Assembly (NCBI GenBank): GCA_029240245.1
Contig: JARBTJ010000016.1
Coordinates: 1-64,000, forward strand
Length of the DNA stretch: 64,000 nucleotides
Origin: Herbinix sp.
GTDB taxonomy: Bacteria > Bacillota > Clostridia > Lachnospirales > Lachnospiraceae
Direction: 5' to 3'
The translations under genes were made by a program, and so were the position numbers. The stretch's first letter is position 1. The number at the start of each line of letters is the position of its first letter. The notes beneath the pieces were generated by a model. That model was not told where the DNA came from and did not search any database. It worked only from the letters and a program-made list of their open reading frames with translations. This document shows positions 1-8,033 of this stretch, piece after piece.

Positions 1-342
1 GGCGAAATACAAAATATTAAAGAATATGTTCCTCAAGCCTTAAGCGGGATACCGAATTTAATTGTAGGTGAGAATGAAAATGCAGCTCCGATTGCCTTTA
101 TGGGGATTGATGGACAGAAACTTGAAATGTTGTTTATCGCAGTGGAAGAAAGAGGTAAAGGCTTGGGGAAGAAGTTGCTTAGATATGGAATTGAAAATTT
201 TGAAGTAAATGAGTTGACGGTGAATGAGCAAAATCCACTTGCCAAAGGTTTTTATGAACACATGGGATTTCAAGTCTATAAAAGAACTGATAGTGATGAA
301 CAAGGAAATCCATACCCGCTCTTATACATGAAGTTGAATTGA
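1..342 (+). CDS. GNAT-family N-acetyltransferase, C-terminal part (cut by window edge)
   Basis: The reading frame is open from base 1 to the stop at 342, so the true start lies left of the window. The visible 113 residues carry the acetyl-CoA-binding signature of the GNAT fold: a beta strand (KLEMLFIAVEERG) followed by RGKGLGKKLL, the R/Q-x-x-G-x-G/A loop that holds the pyrophosphate of acetyl-CoA. The end, with NPLAKGFYEHMGFQVYKR, is the usual C-terminal helix and strand where a residue near the Tyr acts as general acid. Family knowledge says such proteins acetylate a small molecule or an N-terminus; the substrate cannot be read from the sequence. Next gene starts 31 bases downstream. Confidence 0.9.
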   Translation, partial: GEIQNIKEYVPQALSGIPNLIVGENENAAPIAFMGIDGQKLEMLFIAVEERGKGLGKKLLRYGIENFEVNELTVNEQNPLAKGFYEHMGFQVYKRTDSDEQGNPYPLLYMKLN

Positions 343-373
343 AAAATTTGAATTTAGAGGGAGGCTTGAGGCT

Positions 374-697
374 TTGCAAGAACAGAGATTTACAAAAAAG
401 GACTGGATGCTTTTCAGAATTAAAATTACTGATTGGCAGGAAGCCTATATGGACAGGCTCAATAAGGAATATATAGAATTACTAAGTGAAGACGCTAATC
501 CATCAGAAAAGTTTTGGAGGCTGGACAAGAGAATAAAGGAAGATAGGAAGAAAACGGGCGTTCAATTAGAAATGAGCCGATCGAACCTTGTTTATAACAT
601 TATTTCCCTTATAAGTGATAGTGCGATTAGCTTTGAAGATCTCGAAGAGTTCAGTGATGAGTTGAAGGAAACTGTAAGTGTTTATGTTGAGAGATAG
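374..697 (+). CDS. Small helical protein of unknown function
   Basis: A 107-residue protein with a TTG start at 374, preceded by a GGGAGG-like ribosome binding site about 10 bases upstream. It looks entirely alpha-helical and is rich in charged residues (Lys, Glu, Asp), with no signal peptide or membrane segment. Database entries for similar clostridial proteins are, as I recall, sometimes labelled multidrug transporter, which this soluble sequence does not support. It follows the GNAT gene in the same direction and may be co-transcribed. Function unknown. Confidence 0.65.
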   Translation: MQEQRFTKKDWMLFRIKITDWQEAYMDRLNKEYIELLSEDANPSEKFWRLDKRIKEDRKKTGVQLEMSRSNLVYNIISLISDSAISFEDLEEFSDELKETVSVYVER

Positions 698-785
698 TTT
701 AGAGTATATGAAGTTTTGAATTGTAATTCAGATAGAAATTTAAACAAGGAGTAAAATATGAAAATCTGAGATTTTCTTGCAGACA

Positions 786-838
786 ACTTCGAAGATTAAA
801 GCTGTAATTGCAAGCATCAAATGAATTTTCTTCGAAGT
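786..838. repeat. Inverted repeat upstream of the dehydrogenase
   Basis: Two 10-base arms, ACTTCGAAGA (786-795) and TCTTCGAAGT (829-838), are exact reverse complements separated by 33 bases; each core CTTCGAAG is itself palindromic. A second small hairpin (GAAAATC/GATTTTC) lies at about 761-777, and 838-875 is a run of ATGATAGT-like short tandem repeats. The whole 698-900 gap has no credible gene. It could be a regulatory site for the dehydrogenase or a structured leader; no terminator T-run follows. Confidence 0.5.
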
Positions 839-900
839 ATGAAAGTATGATAATATGATAGTATGATAGTATGGTATAGAGCATGAAAGGTGGTTTAGTA

Positions 901-1848
901 ATGAAAATTCTTATAGTCGGTTATTTTACCCAGATCTCAAAATCAAATATTACAAGGCATTTTCCGAAAGACTGGGAAATAGTAATTGTTTCGCCAGGAA
1001 AAGAAATGCTGCATCATATTGAAGATTGCCAGGTAATCATACCTGAACATATTAAAGTGGATCGCAACCTACTTTCTATAGCAAAAAATCTAAGATTGGT
1101 ACAGACAGGTGCTGGATATGATAATGTAGATATCGACGCCTGCACACAGCACGGCATTTGGGCAGCTAATGCTTCAGGAGTGAATGCACAGGCAGTGGCC
1201 GAGCACGTAATGGCATTGATATTGTCTTATTATAAAAACATACCGTTTCTTGATGCTTTCATGAAAAACAGGATAGATGAAAGTCAATTGGATTATACAG
1301 GAAGTGAATTGACAGGTAAAACAATTGGAATTGTAGGCTTTGGTGCTATCGGTAAAAAAGTAGCTGAGTTTTGCAGGGTCTTTGATATGAATGTGCTGGC
1401 TTATGCTAGAAATGCTGTTGTACAATCTGACGGTTTTGTGAAAATGACGGATTTCGATAATCTTGTAAGTGAATCAGACATAGTAACTGTGCATGCATCC
1501 CTGAATCCGCAAACCAAACAGCTGATCGACAAAGAGGTATTCAGGAAAATGAAGAATACCGCACTTTTTATAAATACAGCCCGCGGTGGGATTGTCAATG
1601 AAAAAGACTTAATAGATGCTTTAAAAAATGGAGATATTTCAGGCGCATGCCTGGATGTGTTTGAATCTGAACCGCTTTCAACCGACAGTGAGCTTCGTAA
1701 TCTGAGTAATGTGATACTTACTCCCCATACGGCAGGTATGCCTGATGGTCTCAAATTCCATAAAAAAAGATATGATTTCTTTGTGAATAATATAAAACGT
1801 GTAGAGAATGGTGAAGAGCCTGAAAGCAAGCTCAATCAGTTGTTATAG
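901..1848 (+). CDS. D-isomer-specific 2-hydroxyacid dehydrogenase
   Basis: A 315-residue NAD-dependent oxidoreductase that should interconvert a 2-keto acid and a D-2-hydroxy acid in the cytoplasm. The Rossmann motif GIVGFGAIG is near residues 142-150, and the catalytic triad of the family is complete: Arg228 in NTARGG, Glu257 in DVFESEP, His276 in TPHTAG. I chose the ATG at 901 rather than 883 because AAAGGTGG sits just upstream of it. Members with this layout include phosphoglycerate, glyoxylate and D-lactate dehydrogenases; the substrate is not determined by what can be seen. It stands alone, followed by a strong terminator. Confidence 0.9.
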   Translation: MKILIVGYFTQISKSNITRHFPKDWEIVIVSPGKEMLHHIEDCQVIIPEHIKVDRNLLSIAKNLRLVQTGAGYDNVDIDACTQHGIWAANASGVNAQAVAEHVMALILSYYKNIPFLDAFMKNRIDESQLDYTGSELTGKTIGIVGFGAIGKKVAEFCRVFDMNVLAYARNAVVQSDGFVKMTDFDNLVSESDIVTVHASLNPQTKQLIDKEVFRKMKNTALFINTARGGIVNEKDLIDALKNGDISGACLDVFESEPLSTDSELRNLSNVILTPHTAGMPDGLKFHKKRYDFFVNNIKRVENGEEPESKLNQLL

Positions 1849-2212
1849 TTTTTGTCAAGTGGGTATCAGCTTTGGGAGGCACCTTTTTCGAACGTTCAAG
1901 GCATATAGAGAGTTTGAAGGCTATGAAAAAGAAAAGAATATATAGAATCATAATTGCCGATTCTTTATATTCTTTTCTTTTATTTTTATTGATACTAAAT
2001 TATTTTAAAACGACAAAAAGTGATGTATTAAAATTTGGGTTTTGACGATAGAAATGATAAAACCGACAAAACTAGCAGAAAATTTTTGGGGAGTTATAGC
2101 TTCGATAGAACAAGATAGTGATAGCTATGAGGTTTAGTTTATAACAGTATGGGGAACAGAAGATATGCTCCTCGTATCGGTGGGAGTTGTTAAGAAGGAA
2201 AGGTAGGATTAT
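1849..2212. other. Gap without gene, holding a terminator
   Basis: Apart from the terminator at 1926-1983, nothing gene-like was recognised here; the right part (about 2100-2210) runs into the methylase remnant and may be more of its decayed surroundings. Confidence 0.5.
1926..1983 (+). terminator. Rho-independent terminator of the dehydrogenase gene
   Basis: A long A-rich/T-rich hairpin: AAAAGAAAAGAATATATAG at 1927-1945 pairs with its near-complement at 1959-1981 and continues into TTTTATTTTTATT. It works on both strands in principle. Confidence 0.8.
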
Positions 2213-2505
2213 ATGGGGAAAAAGTACAGTATCATTAATGCTGATTCACCTTGGCAGTATAAGGTATATTCCAGAAAAGGTGAGGGAAGAAGCGCAAACA
2301 ATCATTAGCATACAATGAATATAGAAGAAATACGGTCATTACCGGTGGCAGATATTGCCGATGATGACTGTATTCTTTTTTTATGGAGTACATTTCCTTG
2401 CCTGTTAGAAGGTATATATCGGTTATGGAAAGCTGGGGATTTATCTATAAGACCTGTGGGTTTAATTGGGTAAAAAGAAATAAAAGAGCTGAACATGCCA
2501 AGTAA
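2213..2505 (+). pseudogene. Decayed MT-A70-type adenine methyltransferase fragment
   Basis: From an ATG at 2213 with AGGTAGGA upstream, the translation gives INADSPWQYKV, where DSPW replaces the DPPW catalytic motif of MT-A70 adenine methylases, then NIEEIRSLPVADIADDD and FLWSTFP, typical of phage-borne members. An in-frame TAG follows the HN-H region (near 2308), and a frameshift near 2424 is needed to continue into ESWGFIYKTCGFNWVKRNK. The gene then stops abruptly at the join with a reverse-strand cupin fragment. It is a truncated prophage or element relic with no expected activity. Confidence 0.75.
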
Positions 2506-2590
2506 ATGCCCCTTTAAATTTAGCAATTTTCACATAAGAATCGTTAACTTCTCCAATAATTCTAGGACTCCGGTACTCGTTGAAAAGTTG
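2488..2590 (-). pseudogene. Cupin-domain protein fragment
   Basis: On the minus strand this stretch reads LFNEYRSPRIIGEVNDSYVK followed by IAKFKGAFTWH. This matches the first strands of a common small cupin family (sequence like N-E-Y-W-S-P-K-I-x-G-E-L-N-D, then W-H-x-H). Only the part up to the first metal-ligand His is present; the rest is lost at the join with the methylase remnant. It is a gene fragment and not a functional protein. Confidence 0.6.
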
Positions 2591-3031
2591 AAATACAGAT
2601 ACTGGCACTAACGCCTTATATCCTCCCCAAATAACGGTGGGGTTTCCGCTCTTAGCTACTCTCAAATTTGTATAAAAGTGGGTATTTCAATTTGACTAAG
2701 ACTGCTCAAAGGTGAGTTCTCTGTATTCCTTTTATTGCTTCGCATCAACCAGCAACTTTCTGAAACCAGTTTACAGATACTAATCCTCTTCTTAGCATTT
2801 TCAATATTTAAAATTTTTCTAATAATATCATAAGAGAAACTGTCCAGTGAGAGACGTATCTTTATAAATTGATGTTTTATGCACTTACTAAGTTTGGAAC
2901 TTTTCCAAAAAAGCTGGCCGGCAAACAATGTGAAAAAACATATAATATGTATAAAAATCAGATTTGAAAGAAACGCCCTTTAGCGAAGTTTCTTCTGCAA
3001 GAATATTACCTCTTAAAATAAAGAATGGAGG
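2591..3031. other. Gap without a recognisable gene
   Basis: Reverse-strand reading frames exist between about 2660 and 2930 (an 88-codon frame), but they have no family signature I recognise, no good ribosome binding site and lie between gene debris. Treated as non-coding or decayed. Confidence 0.4.
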
Positions 3032-3061
3032 TTGCTTAGTTCTTTGGAAATATGTTATAAT
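3032..3061 (+). promoter_or_regulatory. Sigma-A-type promoter of the XRE-cupin gene
   Basis: TTGCTT at 3032-3037 and a perfect TATAAT at 3056-3061 are separated by 18 bases, about 40 bases before the gene's ribosome binding site. Confidence 0.65.
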
Positions 3062-3086
3062 ATACAAAATAAATAACATAACATAT
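3050..3086. promoter_or_regulatory. Perfect 9-base dyad over the -10 box, probable operator
   Basis: ATATGTTAT (3050-3058) and ATAACATAT (3078-3086) are exact inverted repeats. The left arm overlaps the -10 hexamer, so a bound protein would block initiation. The adjacent XRE regulator is the natural candidate for autorepression; this is inference from position. Confidence 0.55.
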
Positions 3087-3101
3087 TTGGAGGGAAATAT
3101 T

Positions 3102-3659
3102 ATGCGCTCACCAGCATTAACGATAGGAGAACGCCTGAAAGAGATACGGACAGGTAGGAGCCTTACCTTAGACGATGCCGCTAAGCTCACAGACGTCAGC
3201 AAGCCCATGCTTGGTCAGATTGAGCGGGGGCAATCCTCCCCCACAATTACAACTCTCTGGAAAATTGCAACAGGATTAAAAGTACCATTGTCCTCATTTT
3301 TGGAAGAACAAGAGGCCGAATACAGCGTGGTCAATTGGAAAGAAAAGGATGCCATTGTCGAAGATAGCGGACGCATGAGGGCATACCCGATCTTTTCTTA
3401 CGACCCGATTCGGAATGTTGAAATCTTCTACATTGAATTTGACAAGGGCTGTCACCATCCTTCCGAAAAGCACCTCGACGGTGTAGAAGAATATATTTTA
3501 AATCTCAAAGGAAAATTGGAACTGGTCATCAATACGAGAACGGTTGTTCTGCAGGAAAAGCAAGCTATTCGTTTCCGTGCGAATGTATTTCATGAGTATA
3601 ATAATCCCTACGAAAAGCCATGCAATGTGTATAACATGATTTTCTACCCAAAAGCATGA
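3102..3659 (+). CDS. XRE-family regulator with C-terminal cupin domain
   Basis: A 185-residue DNA-binding regulator. Residues about 8-62 form a helix-turn-helix of the lambda-repressor type (IGERLKEIRTGRSLTLDDAA, then SKPMLGQIERG and SSPTITTLWKIA). Residues about 105-185 are a cupin barrel (HPSEKHLDGVEEYIL and FRANVFHEYNNP), which in this family senses a small molecule. The start at 3102 is chosen because GGAGGGAAATATT precedes it; a longer frame from 2964 would run through the promoter. The metallo-hydrolase starts 17 bases after its stop, so the two probably form an operon. Likely autoregulated through the dyad at 3050-3086. Confidence 0.9.
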   Translation: MRSPALTIGERLKEIRTGRSLTLDDAAKLTDVSKPMLGQIERGQSSPTITTLWKIATGLKVPLSSFLEEQEAEYSVVNWKEKDAIVEDSGRMRAYPIFSYDPIRNVEIFYIEFDKGCHHPSEKHLDGVEEYILNLKGKLELVINTRTVVLQEKQAIRFRANVFHEYNNPYEKPCNVYNMIFYPKA

Positions 3660-3676
3660 AAGGAGAACGAAACCCC

Positions 3677-4588
3677 ATGTACGAACTGACACAGGTCGGA
3701 GAACGAAGCTATTACATCAATTGTCCGGCAAAAATCGGAGTTTATCGGATGAATGATGAAGATGTTTATTTGGTGGACAGTGGAAACGATAAGGATGCTG
3801 GAAGAAAGGTTCGTCAGATTTTGGACCGGAACGGCTGGCATCTGAAAGGCATTTTGAATACACACTCCAACGCCGACCACATTGGTGGAAATCAATATTT
3901 GCAGAGGCAAACGGCCTGTAAAATTTTCGCTAATGAAATCGAGAGAGATTTTACAAGGCATCCGATTCTGGAGCCGTCCTTTTTATATGGCGGATATCCT
4001 TGCAGGGAGCTGCGTCATAAATTTTTACTGGCGCAGGAGAGCGATGCACAGGAGCTTTCTAATCCTGATTTTCCAAACGAAATCATGGTAATTCAGCTTC
4101 CAGGACATTTTTTCGATATGGTGGGGTTCCGCACGCCCGATGACGTCGTTTTTCTTGCGGACTGTCTCAGCAGTAAAGAAACACTGGATAAGTATGGAAT
4201 CCCGTTTATTTATGATGTTGATGCCTATCTGAAAACACTGAGCGCCGTTGAAACGATGGAAGCGTCTATGTTTGTACCCGCACACGCCGATGCCGCGGAC
4301 AATATCAAAGAGCTAGCGCAGTATAACAGGAAGAGAGTTTTAGAAATCGCGGAGCACATGGTTTCGTTCTGTGAAACAGCTCAAACATTTGAAAATATTT
4401 TGCAGAAAATGTTCCATCAATATCACCTCACCATGAATTTTGAACAGTATGTGCTGGTGGGCAGCACCATTCGCTCCTATCTGTCATGGCTAAAGGATAC
4501 AGGAAAATTAAGTGTTCAGTTTGAAGATTGCAAAATGCTTTGGGAAAGGGATAGCTGGTGCGGGAAGAATGGCAGGATTATTAAATAA
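3677..4588 (+). CDS. Metallo-beta-lactamase-fold hydrolase
   Basis: A 303-residue MBL-fold protein. The metal-binding loop reads THSNADHIGG at about residues 61-70: the usual HxHxDH has Asn in place of the second His, while the Asp-His pair is kept. Later ligands are visible as PGHFFDMVG and FLADC, and a final PAHAD near residue 202. AAAGGAGAA precedes the ATG at 3677. Members hydrolyse lactams, thioesters or phosphodiesters, or reduce oxygen; the missing His leaves the function open. It is in an operon with the XRE-cupin regulator, which may control it in response to its substrate. Confidence 0.85.
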   Translation: MYELTQVGERSYYINCPAKIGVYRMNDEDVYLVDSGNDKDAGRKVRQILDRNGWHLKGILNTHSNADHIGGNQYLQRQTACKIFANEIERDFTRHPILEPSFLYGGYPCRELRHKFLLAQESDAQELSNPDFPNEIMVIQLPGHFFDMVGFRTPDDVVFLADCLSSKETLDKYGIPFIYDVDAYLKTLSAVETMEASMFVPAHADAADNIKELAQYNRKRVLEIAEHMVSFCETAQTFENILQKMFHQYHLTMNFEQYVLVGSTIRSYLSWLKDTGKLSVQFEDCKMLWERDSWCGKNGRIIK

Positions 4589-4860
4589 TGCAATCTTATA
4601 CACCATATGATACAGTTAATGTACTCTATAAGGTTCAAGCTATTGAATAGCATTTAATTCCACACTCTCCTCTAAGTTAGTATATAACTAATTTGTGAGT
4701 ACTTGAGTTAATGATAATTTGTGATATTATTATAGTATAGGTTGTTTTATCAATATTTTCTTGGTTTTGCATCAAGGTAGTTGAAAGGCATGCATTTTTT
4801 ATGGAATGGTTACTTCAGTTTATACTCGTTGTTGCAACAAATATGAAAGGAGGAATGGAT

Positions 4861-5496
4861 ATGAAAGTATTTGTGGCAGGAGCCACGGGAAGGGTGGGCT
4901 CTCTATTGGTAGATAAATTAGTCAATAAGGGTTATTTCGTATATGCCGGAGCCAGAAATGAACAGAAAATTGTAAAATCAGAAAAGAGAATCCCTGTCCA
5001 TTTGGATTTATATGACAATGAAGTTGCGCTGCAAGGCAAGCTGGCAGAAGCCGAGGCTGTGTTTTTTGTAGCAGGCTCTAGAGGAAAGGATTTATTGCAG
5101 GTAGATTTAAACGGTGCAGTCAAGATGATGAAAGCCGCCGAAGCGCAGGGAATCAAACGCTTTATTTTGTTGAGCTCCGCTTTTGCCTTAAATCCGGAGC
5201 GTTGGAATGAAGCCTTTTTGAAGGATATTACAAACTACAATATCGCAAAGCATTTCGCAGATTCATGGTTGATTCAAAACACAAATCTGGACTATACAAT
5301 TTTGCAGCCTGGTGCCTTGGTAGAAGAGAAGGGAAGCGGAAAAATTACTGTAGATGTGAAGACCCCCCGTTCAAACTCAATTGAGAATGTTGTGGATACA
5401 CTGATTGCGGTTTTAGAAGAGCCCTCTGCAATGCGCAAAGTAATTATGATGCATGACGGCGATACCACAATTACACAGGCGATTCAATCCGTTTAG
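4861..5496 (+). CDS. Atypical SDR-family NAD(P)-binding oxidoreductase
   Basis: A 211-residue protein opening with MKVFVAGATGRVGSLL, the glycine-rich NAD(P) loop of atypical short-chain dehydrogenases, then LDLYDNE and FVAGSRGKDLLQVD for the following strands, and FILLSSAFALNP where the catalytic region lies. It lacks a clear YxxxK and so resembles NmrA-like or YwnB-like proteins that sense or reduce with NAD(P)H. The ATG at 4861 follows AAAGGAGGAATGGAT; an upstream frame from 4801 has no such signal. It heads a run of three redox genes. A possible promoter (TTGAGT, TATTAT) lies at 4703-4730. Confidence 0.85.
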   Translation: MKVFVAGATGRVGSLLVDKLVNKGYFVYAGARNEQKIVKSEKRIPVHLDLYDNEVALQGKLAEAEAVFFVAGSRGKDLLQVDLNGAVKMMKAAEAQGIKRFILLSSAFALNPERWNEAFLKDITNYNIAKHFADSWLIQNTNLDYTILQPGALVEEKGSGKITVDVKTPRSNSIENVVDTLIAVLEEPSAMRKVIMMHDGDTTITQAIQSV

Positions 5497-5583
5497 GATA
5501 GGAAAATATACGCTATCAGCGGACACAGATGATGAATAAGCTCTGTGATAAGCTTAAATAATAAAAAAAGAGGATTCGTTATA

Positions 5584-6132
5584 ATGAGTAAAAAGATTAT
5601 GGTACTAAACGGAAGTCCCAGAAAAAATGGGAACACTTCAGCGCTGGTGGAAGCCTTTACACAAGGGGCCGAAGAAGCCGGAAATGTTGTCACCACCTTC
5701 TTCCTGGATAAAATGAAAATCCAAGGCTGCAAGGGCTGCTTCGGAGGGGGAAAAAATCCCGACAGTCCTTGCGTACAGAAGGACGATATGGATCAGATTT
5801 ATTTCGCATACAAGGAAGCGGATGTGGTGGTTCTGGCTTCTCCGCTGTATTATTGGAATTTCAGTGGGCAGCTTAGGACTGCGTTTGACCGGCTGTTTGC
5901 AGTTGCCGAATGCAATGCAAACTATGCCAACCCCCAAAAGGACAGTGTATTGCTGATGGCAGCGGAGGGGCACGGCTTTGAAGAAGCACTCCAGTACTAT
6001 AAACGCCTGATAAAACACATTCGCTGGAATGATCTTGGGCAGGTGCTTGCAGGCGGCGTTATGCAGCCCGGAGACATCAAAGGAAATCCCATTCTGGCGG
6101 ATTCATGGAAGCTTGGAGCTTCTATTAAATAA
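5584..6132 (+). CDS. Flavodoxin-like NAD(P)H-dependent FMN reductase
   Basis: A 182-residue flavoprotein. The FMN phosphate loop NGSPRKNGNTSAL is at residues 9-21, and PLYYWNFSGQLRTAFDRL near residue 87 is the second FMN loop with the helix of the NADPH-dependent FMN reductase/iron-sulfur flavoprotein group. A GCKGCFGG segment with a further Cys gives a partial Cys pattern like that of iron-sulfur flavoproteins, but the full compact motif is not clear. Likely carries one or two electrons to quinones, nitro compounds or peroxides in the cytoplasm. The start follows GAGGATTCG. A second paralogue follows after 26 bases. Confidence 0.85.
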   Translation: MSKKIMVLNGSPRKNGNTSALVEAFTQGAEEAGNVVTTFFLDKMKIQGCKGCFGGGKNPDSPCVQKDDMDQIYFAYKEADVVVLASPLYYWNFSGQLRTAFDRLFAVAECNANYANPQKDSVLLMAAEGHGFEEALQYYKRLIKHIRWNDLGQVLAGGVMQPGDIKGNPILADSWKLGASIK

Positions 6133-6158
6133 AAACAAACAAATAGGAGGTATTTTAA

Positions 6159-6776
6159 TTGAAAGCATTACTTATCAATGGAAGCCCAAACGAGCATGGA
6201 TGCACCTATACCGCTCTTTCTGAGGTTGCAGAAACTTTACACAAACACAACGTAGAAACAGAAATCCTGTACCTTGGTAAGAAGCCAATTGCTGGTTGCA
6301 TAGCCTGCTCGCACTGTTTCAAAACAGGAAAATGTGTTTTTAACGATCAGGTCAACCAGACGCTGGAGCAGCTGGTTAGCTATGATGCAATCATCGTTGG
6401 CTCACCTGTTTACTTCGGAGGCCCCAGCGGTCAGCTCACGGCATTTTTAGACCGGCTGTTTTATAGCGGTGGTGCGCAGATGGCGGGCAAGCTGGGGGCT
6501 AGTATTGTTTCCTGCCGCCGGGGCGGGGCGACTGCAGCATTCGACCGGCTGAACAAATATTTCACAATTTGCAATATGCCGGTTGTTTCTTCCCAATACT
6601 GGAATCAAGTGCACGGTTATACTCCAGAGGACGTCCGTAAGGATGAAGAGGGTCTGCAGACTATGCGAACCCTCGCCCAAAATATGGCATGGTTGTTAAA
6701 GAGTATCGAAGCCGGCAGAAAAAATGGAATAACTGCTCCGCAATATGAGCCTCGTATTGCAACACATTTTATTTGA
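6159..6776 (+). CDS. Flavodoxin-like NAD(P)H-dependent oxidoreductase, second paralogue
   Basis: A 205-residue protein with a TTG start preceded by AGGAGGTATTTTAA. INGSPNEHGCTYTAL at residues 5-19 is the FMN phosphate loop; SPVYFGGPSGQLTAFLDRLF near residue 80 is the flavin-ring loop. GCIACSHCFKTGKC provides the four-Cys pattern (C-x2-C-x2-C-x5-C) common in the iron-sulfur flavoprotein/NAD(P)H oxidoreductase family. It is in line with the SDR and the first reductase and probably co-transcribed with them. Substrate unknown. Confidence 0.87.
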   Translation: MKALLINGSPNEHGCTYTALSEVAETLHKHNVETEILYLGKKPIAGCIACSHCFKTGKCVFNDQVNQTLEQLVSYDAIIVGSPVYFGGPSGQLTAFLDRLFYSGGAQMAGKLGASIVSCRRGGATAAFDRLNKYFTICNMPVVSSQYWNQVHGYTPEDVRKDEEGLQTMRTLAQNMAWLLKSIEAGRKNGITAPQYEPRIATHFI

Positions 6777-6861
6777 ATACTCGAAAAACAAATGATACCA
6801 GGCACATCGTAAGAAATAATAACGGTGTGTTTTTTCTATTCCCTCTAAAGGAAATTTATAG

Positions 6862-7115
6862 TCTTAATTTGAAAATCATTTGCAGCATGGAATGTGGCTT
6901 AGTTATAAACTCACCGACATATCTGGGAGTCTTACTTCTTAAAGGTATTGGAATGCTTGTTTATATCTTAGCAATACAATTCCATTCTCCGTTCAGCTTT
7001 GTAAGCAATGAAATTTCGATGTATTCGATATGTTTTCTAAGTGTTTTTCCAGTACACGGCGCTCCTTAAAAGCTTTTGATTAATTTTATAGCGGCAGCTT
7101 TTTATCATGAATTTA
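6862..7115 (-). pseudogene. Decayed copy of the NTF2-like gene found at 10.2-10.6 kb
   Basis: This stretch aligns by eye with 10108-10560. Shared landmarks are TTTAATTTGAAAA, the TCTGG-AGT-TTACTTCTT block, TTCCATTCTCCGTTCA, and AGCGGCAGCTT, in the same order and spacing in the left part. Reading on the minus strand, the C-terminal strand region is recognisable but the frame is broken and the central part is deleted. It is a duplicated, degraded NTF2-like gene. The intact copy lies 3.2 kb away across the TetR and old yellow enzyme genes. Confidence 0.7.
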
Positions 7116-7178
7116 TGGTATCCGTGATGAGCGCAATTTTAATAATATTATAGTAAAGAAGAGGAAATACATAAAGAT

Positions 7179-7207
7179 TTGACACATTTTCTATTTAGCG
7201 ATACTAT
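7179..7207 (+). promoter_or_regulatory. Promoter of the TetR gene
   Basis: Consensus TTGACA at 7179-7184 and TACTAT at 7202-7207 with 17-base spacing, 33 bases before the start codon. Confidence 0.7.
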
Positions 7208-7240
7208 GGAGTTAACAACAATTGTCATAAGGAGTTTTAA

Positions 7241-7834
7241 ATGGAAAATAAAAAGCTTACATCTAGAGAAATACAAGCATTAAATACAAAAAAGAAGCTT
7301 TTCAAGGCGGCCCTTGAATTGATGAAAAATAAAGGTTATGATAATCTGACAATTCGGGAGATATGTCAAAAAGCCGGTACTTCATCTGGGAATTTTTACA
7401 ATTATTTTAATGGCAAAGAACAGCTTTTGTCATTTTATTATGAGATGGCCGGTGATGATTTTGACAAGCAGGTTAAATTACAGATAGGTATTCAGAACCC
7501 CATTGAACGAATTATATCTTTCTACACATGGTATGCAGGATATACTGCTGATTTTGGCTTGGATTTTTGCGGCTCTTTTTTTTCGAGTAAAAATAAAACT
7601 TTGAACACCGATAAAATATATAACCGTGTTATGGAGATTACCCTTGTTTATGTTCAGGAAGCTGCCAGAGATGGGTTCTTTTCATTAAATAGTAGGACAT
7701 GCGAAGAAGTTACGAAAGACTTATGTGTTATTGTAAAAGGTGCCATAATGGACTGGTGTGTATACGATGGAAATTATGATCTTCCTCGGTATGTAAATTC
7801 TCTGCTTACGAACTGTATAAAGGGATTAATGTAA
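7241..7834 (+). CDS. TetR/AcrR-family transcriptional regulator
   Basis: A 197-residue regulator. Residues about 14-60 are the TetR helix-turn-helix: KKKLFKAALELMKNKGYDN, then LTIREICQKAGTSSGNFYNY with the typical GTSxGxFYxYF recognition helix. The remaining helices are the variable ligand-binding and dimerisation domain. AAGGAG lies 7 bases before the ATG. The gene directly precedes, in the same direction, an old yellow enzyme whose promoter contains a long dyad; by analogy with other TetR-flavoenzyme pairs it probably represses that gene and releases it when bound to an electrophile or aromatic ligand. Confidence 0.9.
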   Translation: MENKKLTSREIQALNTKKKLFKAALELMKNKGYDNLTIREICQKAGTSSGNFYNYFNGKEQLLSFYYEMAGDDFDKQVKLQIGIQNPIERIISFYTWYAGYTADFGLDFCGSFFSSKNKTLNTDKIYNRVMEITLVYVQEAARDGFFSLNSRTCEEVTKDLCVIVKGAIMDWCVYDGNYDLPRYVNSLLTNCIKGLM

Positions 7835-7935
7835 CTTTTTGGAAGAGTGAAACTAAAATTGAATCATTTATTTATCTTTTTATACACTGCAGAAAAGAAA
7901 AAATAAAAGATTGTATAAAAATTAACAAAATCCTA

Positions 7936-7995
7936 TTGATTTATATAAATTGCTAGAGTATACTGAACGTGTTAACTTAACGCGTTCAGTATACT
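7936..7995 (+). promoter_or_regulatory. Promoter with embedded 39-base dyad before the old yellow enzyme
   Basis: TTGATT (7936-7941) and TATACT (7959-7964) with 17-base spacing form a promoter. The -10 box lies inside a near-perfect dyad, 7957-7995: arms of 19 bases (starting AGTATACTGAACG) around a single central base, with one mismatch. Placement over the -10 box argues for an operator, most likely for the TetR protein encoded just upstream. The T-run after 7995 means it could also act as a terminator for tetR read-through. Confidence 0.7.
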
Positions 7996-8033
7996 TTTTT
8001 TGAAGAATTTAAACATAATTAGGAGGAATCATC

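Noticed and set aside
838-875. Short ATGATAGT-like tandem repeats as a CRISPR or microsatellite locus
   Set aside because: Too short and degenerate; no spacer structure or cas genes.
2964-3101. N-terminal extension of the XRE regulator
   Set aside because: The extension crosses the promoter and the dyad; the ATG at 3102 has the ribosome binding site and family-typical start.
6773-7069. 98-codon plus-strand frame after the second flavodoxin-like gene
   Set aside because: The DNA aligns with the reverse-strand NTF2-like gene at 10.2 kb, so it is a decayed copy read on the wrong strand.
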